Shown here: piece after piece, positions 5,442 to 6,073 of the stretch
How positions within the stretch are numbered: position 1 is the first letter of the stretch
Layout: each line of letters starts with the position of its first letter
Assembly: GCA_017303735.1 (NCBI GenBank)
Contig: JAFLCF010000237.1
Location: forward strand, 1-6,073
DNA length: 6,073 bases
Source: Anaerolineae bacterium
Lineage (GTDB): Bacteria; Chloroflexota; Anaerolineae; Anaerolineales; Villigracilaceae
Reading direction: 5' to 3'
Made by a program: the position numbers and the translations under genes
Notes under the pieces: generated by a model
Told to the model about the DNA's origin: nothing
The model's database searches: none
The model's input: the letters and a program-made list of their open reading frames with translations, nothing else

Positions 5442-5516
5442 TTACTTCCCCAACCGCCCACGCTCTTCATCAATGACAGTCGGTTCTAACTTCTTGAACA
5501 GCTGACCGGGCTGATT
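5442..5516 (-). pseudogene. Possible remnant of a coding sequence, C-terminal end
   Basis: In the 212-base gap between the lipoprotein and retropepsin genes, one leftward frame reads NQPGQLFKKLEP then TVIDEERGRLGK and stops at TAA (5444..5442). It has the mixed charged and hydrophobic make-up of a real protein end, and its GC content is higher than that of the adjacent lipoprotein gene. It has no start codon or upstream body: the frame is closed by TGA at 5519..5517. A neighbouring frame starting at GTG 5541..5539 (VTQPGAKLKSA) is open to 5470 and overlaps it, so one frameshift would join the two. I do not recognise the family. It may be a decayed gene tail or chance; the rest of the gap shows nothing else except the lipoprotein promoter. 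Confidence 0.25.
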
Positions 5517-5552
5517 TCAACTTTGCGCCTGGTTGAGTCACTGGATTCCTAT

Positions 5553-5933
5553 TTATTTTTCTTCTTTCCATTCCCCGCGCATGCCATCGAACAAAATACG
5601 TAGCTTGTTCAAAATGTTTCTCCCCAAAATCCCGATGGATCGATTGGTTAACAAATACTCCCCTTTGAATGTTTTGTTGAGAAAAAGTAAATCGAGTCTG
5701 GCGGACTTCAAATTAGTTGTTTCGCCGTTATACCCTTGAACTTCAAATGCCTTGTTTTCCTCTGTCTTGATGCCAAGTTTGGTCACAGCCTCAGAGGGTA
5801 CGAGAGTTACATCCGCTCCTGTGTCGATCAACATAGGAATGTTGGTTAAAACATCGCCAGTTGCCGGGTTTCGAAGAGTCACATGGGCAACTGGCGCAGG
5901 CGGGTCGAAATGCTCAGAGTCATACTCACTCAT
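5553..5933 (-). CDS. Retropepsin-like aspartic protease, single domain
   Basis: A 126-residue protein with the hallmarks of the retroviral-type aspartic protease fold. IPMLIDTGADVTLVP (32-46) carries the catalytic Asp37 in a DTGA motif between hydrophobic strands. SIGILGRNILNKLRILFDG (99-117) is the second signature, hydrophobic-hydrophobic-Gly, found late in the domain. At this length it holds one lobe, so an active enzyme would have to form a homodimer like retroviral protease, with one Asp from each chain. There is no signal peptide or membrane helix, so it should act in the cytosol; the first 15 residues are acidic and Pro-rich. The start is supported by GAGGA 8 bases before the ATG, inside the upstream gene. 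The ATG overlaps that gene's stop by 8 bases, implying coupled translation. No reverse transcriptase, integrase or gag-like gene is nearby, so it is not visibly part of a retroelement. Substrate unknown. Confidence 0.82.
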   Translation of the reverse strand: MSEYDSEHFDPPAPVAHVTLRNPATGDVLTNIPMLIDTGADVTLVPSEAVTKLGIKTEENKAFEVQGYNGETTNLKSARLDLLFLNKTFKGEYLLTNRSIGILGRNILNKLRILFDGMRGEWKEEK

Positions 5934-6073
5934 TTGGCTTTTCCTCAGTGATAGTCACATCAAAGCGGGCTGCCTCTTCTTTCACAGCTAAATTAGGCGA
6001 CAGAACCTGGATGGGTTTTTTGCCATTAATTTCTACTGGAATTACATCTTCGGTGACAACAATATATACCTTT
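5926..6073 (-). CDS. Unidentified protein, C-terminal 48 residues (partial), upstream partner of the retropepsin
   Basis: A frame open from the right edge of the window reads leftward KVYIVVTEDVIPVEINGKKP and ends with DVTITEEKPNE, then TGA (5928..5926). The visible part is beta-strand-like at first, with hydrophobic and Val/Ile-rich segments, then an acidic Glu-rich tail. I do not recognise the family from this fragment, and the start lies outside the window. It is supported as coding by its even, stop-free composition, by the ribosome site for the next gene lying in its last codons, and by the 8-base overlap (ATGAGTGA) with the retropepsin start. The tight coupling suggests that the two products work together, for example as partner or substrate of the protease, but that is inference. 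Confidence 0.6.
   Translation of the reverse strand, partial: KVYIVVTEDVIPVEINGKKPIQVLSPNLAVKEEAARFDVTITEEKPNE

Noticed and set aside
5553..5933. Retroelement or endogenous-virus remnant because of the retropepsin domain
   Set aside because: No reverse transcriptase, RNase H, integrase, long terminal repeat or primer-binding site is visible within the window; single bacterial retropepsins occur without retroelements.

Overview
The window looks like a stretch of bacterial chromosome, most likely from the Chloroflexota (Anaerolineae-type). This rests on style rather than on a marker gene. There is a lipoprotein with a Thr/Pro-rich 'TPT' linker behind its lipobox, and a single-pass membrane protein with an Ala/Thr/Gln-rich stalk leading to a LamG-like domain; both are common in that phylum. 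Several genes start at GTG or have an extended -10 box with little or no leader. No rRNA, tRNA, CRISPR array, transposase or phage gene is visible.

Layout, left to right. (1) At the left edge, leftward, are the first 14 codons of a probable GlsB/YeaQ/YmgE small membrane protein with a strong Shine-Dalgarno site and its own promoter. (2) A leftward two-gene operon follows: a 12-helix MFS transporter (GTG start at 2041), then a histidine phosphatase whose ribosome site lies in the transporter's stop region. (3) A leftward BrnT-family toxin gene (2223-2552) has no BrnA antitoxin beside it. It lies between two different imperfect palindromic repeats, and an intrinsic terminator separates it from the transporter operon. 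(4) A leftward membrane-anchored LamG/ConA-like protein (true start at 3488) is divergent from a rightward 99-residue two-helix membrane protein, with closely packed promoters between them. (5) A leftward, AT-rich gene encodes a secreted lipoprotein with a WD40/beta-propeller-like body. (6) A short non-coding gap contains a possible coding remnant. (7) At the right edge, leftward, a retropepsin-like aspartic protease overlaps by 8 bases the end of an unidentified upstream gene that runs out of the window.

How the genes relate. Only two pairs look functionally coupled: transporter with phosphatase (7-base gap), and the unknown upstream ORF with the retropepsin (overlapping stop and start). The rest are single-gene transcription units. 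The brnT and transporter promoters share an identical 13-base core containing an extended -10 box. The most notable points are the lone BrnT between two palindromes with a leaderless-type promoter, the compact cytosolic retropepsin coupled to an unknown partner, and the AT-rich lipoprotein gene set among GC-richer neighbours. Nothing here amounts to a clearly new multi-gene system.
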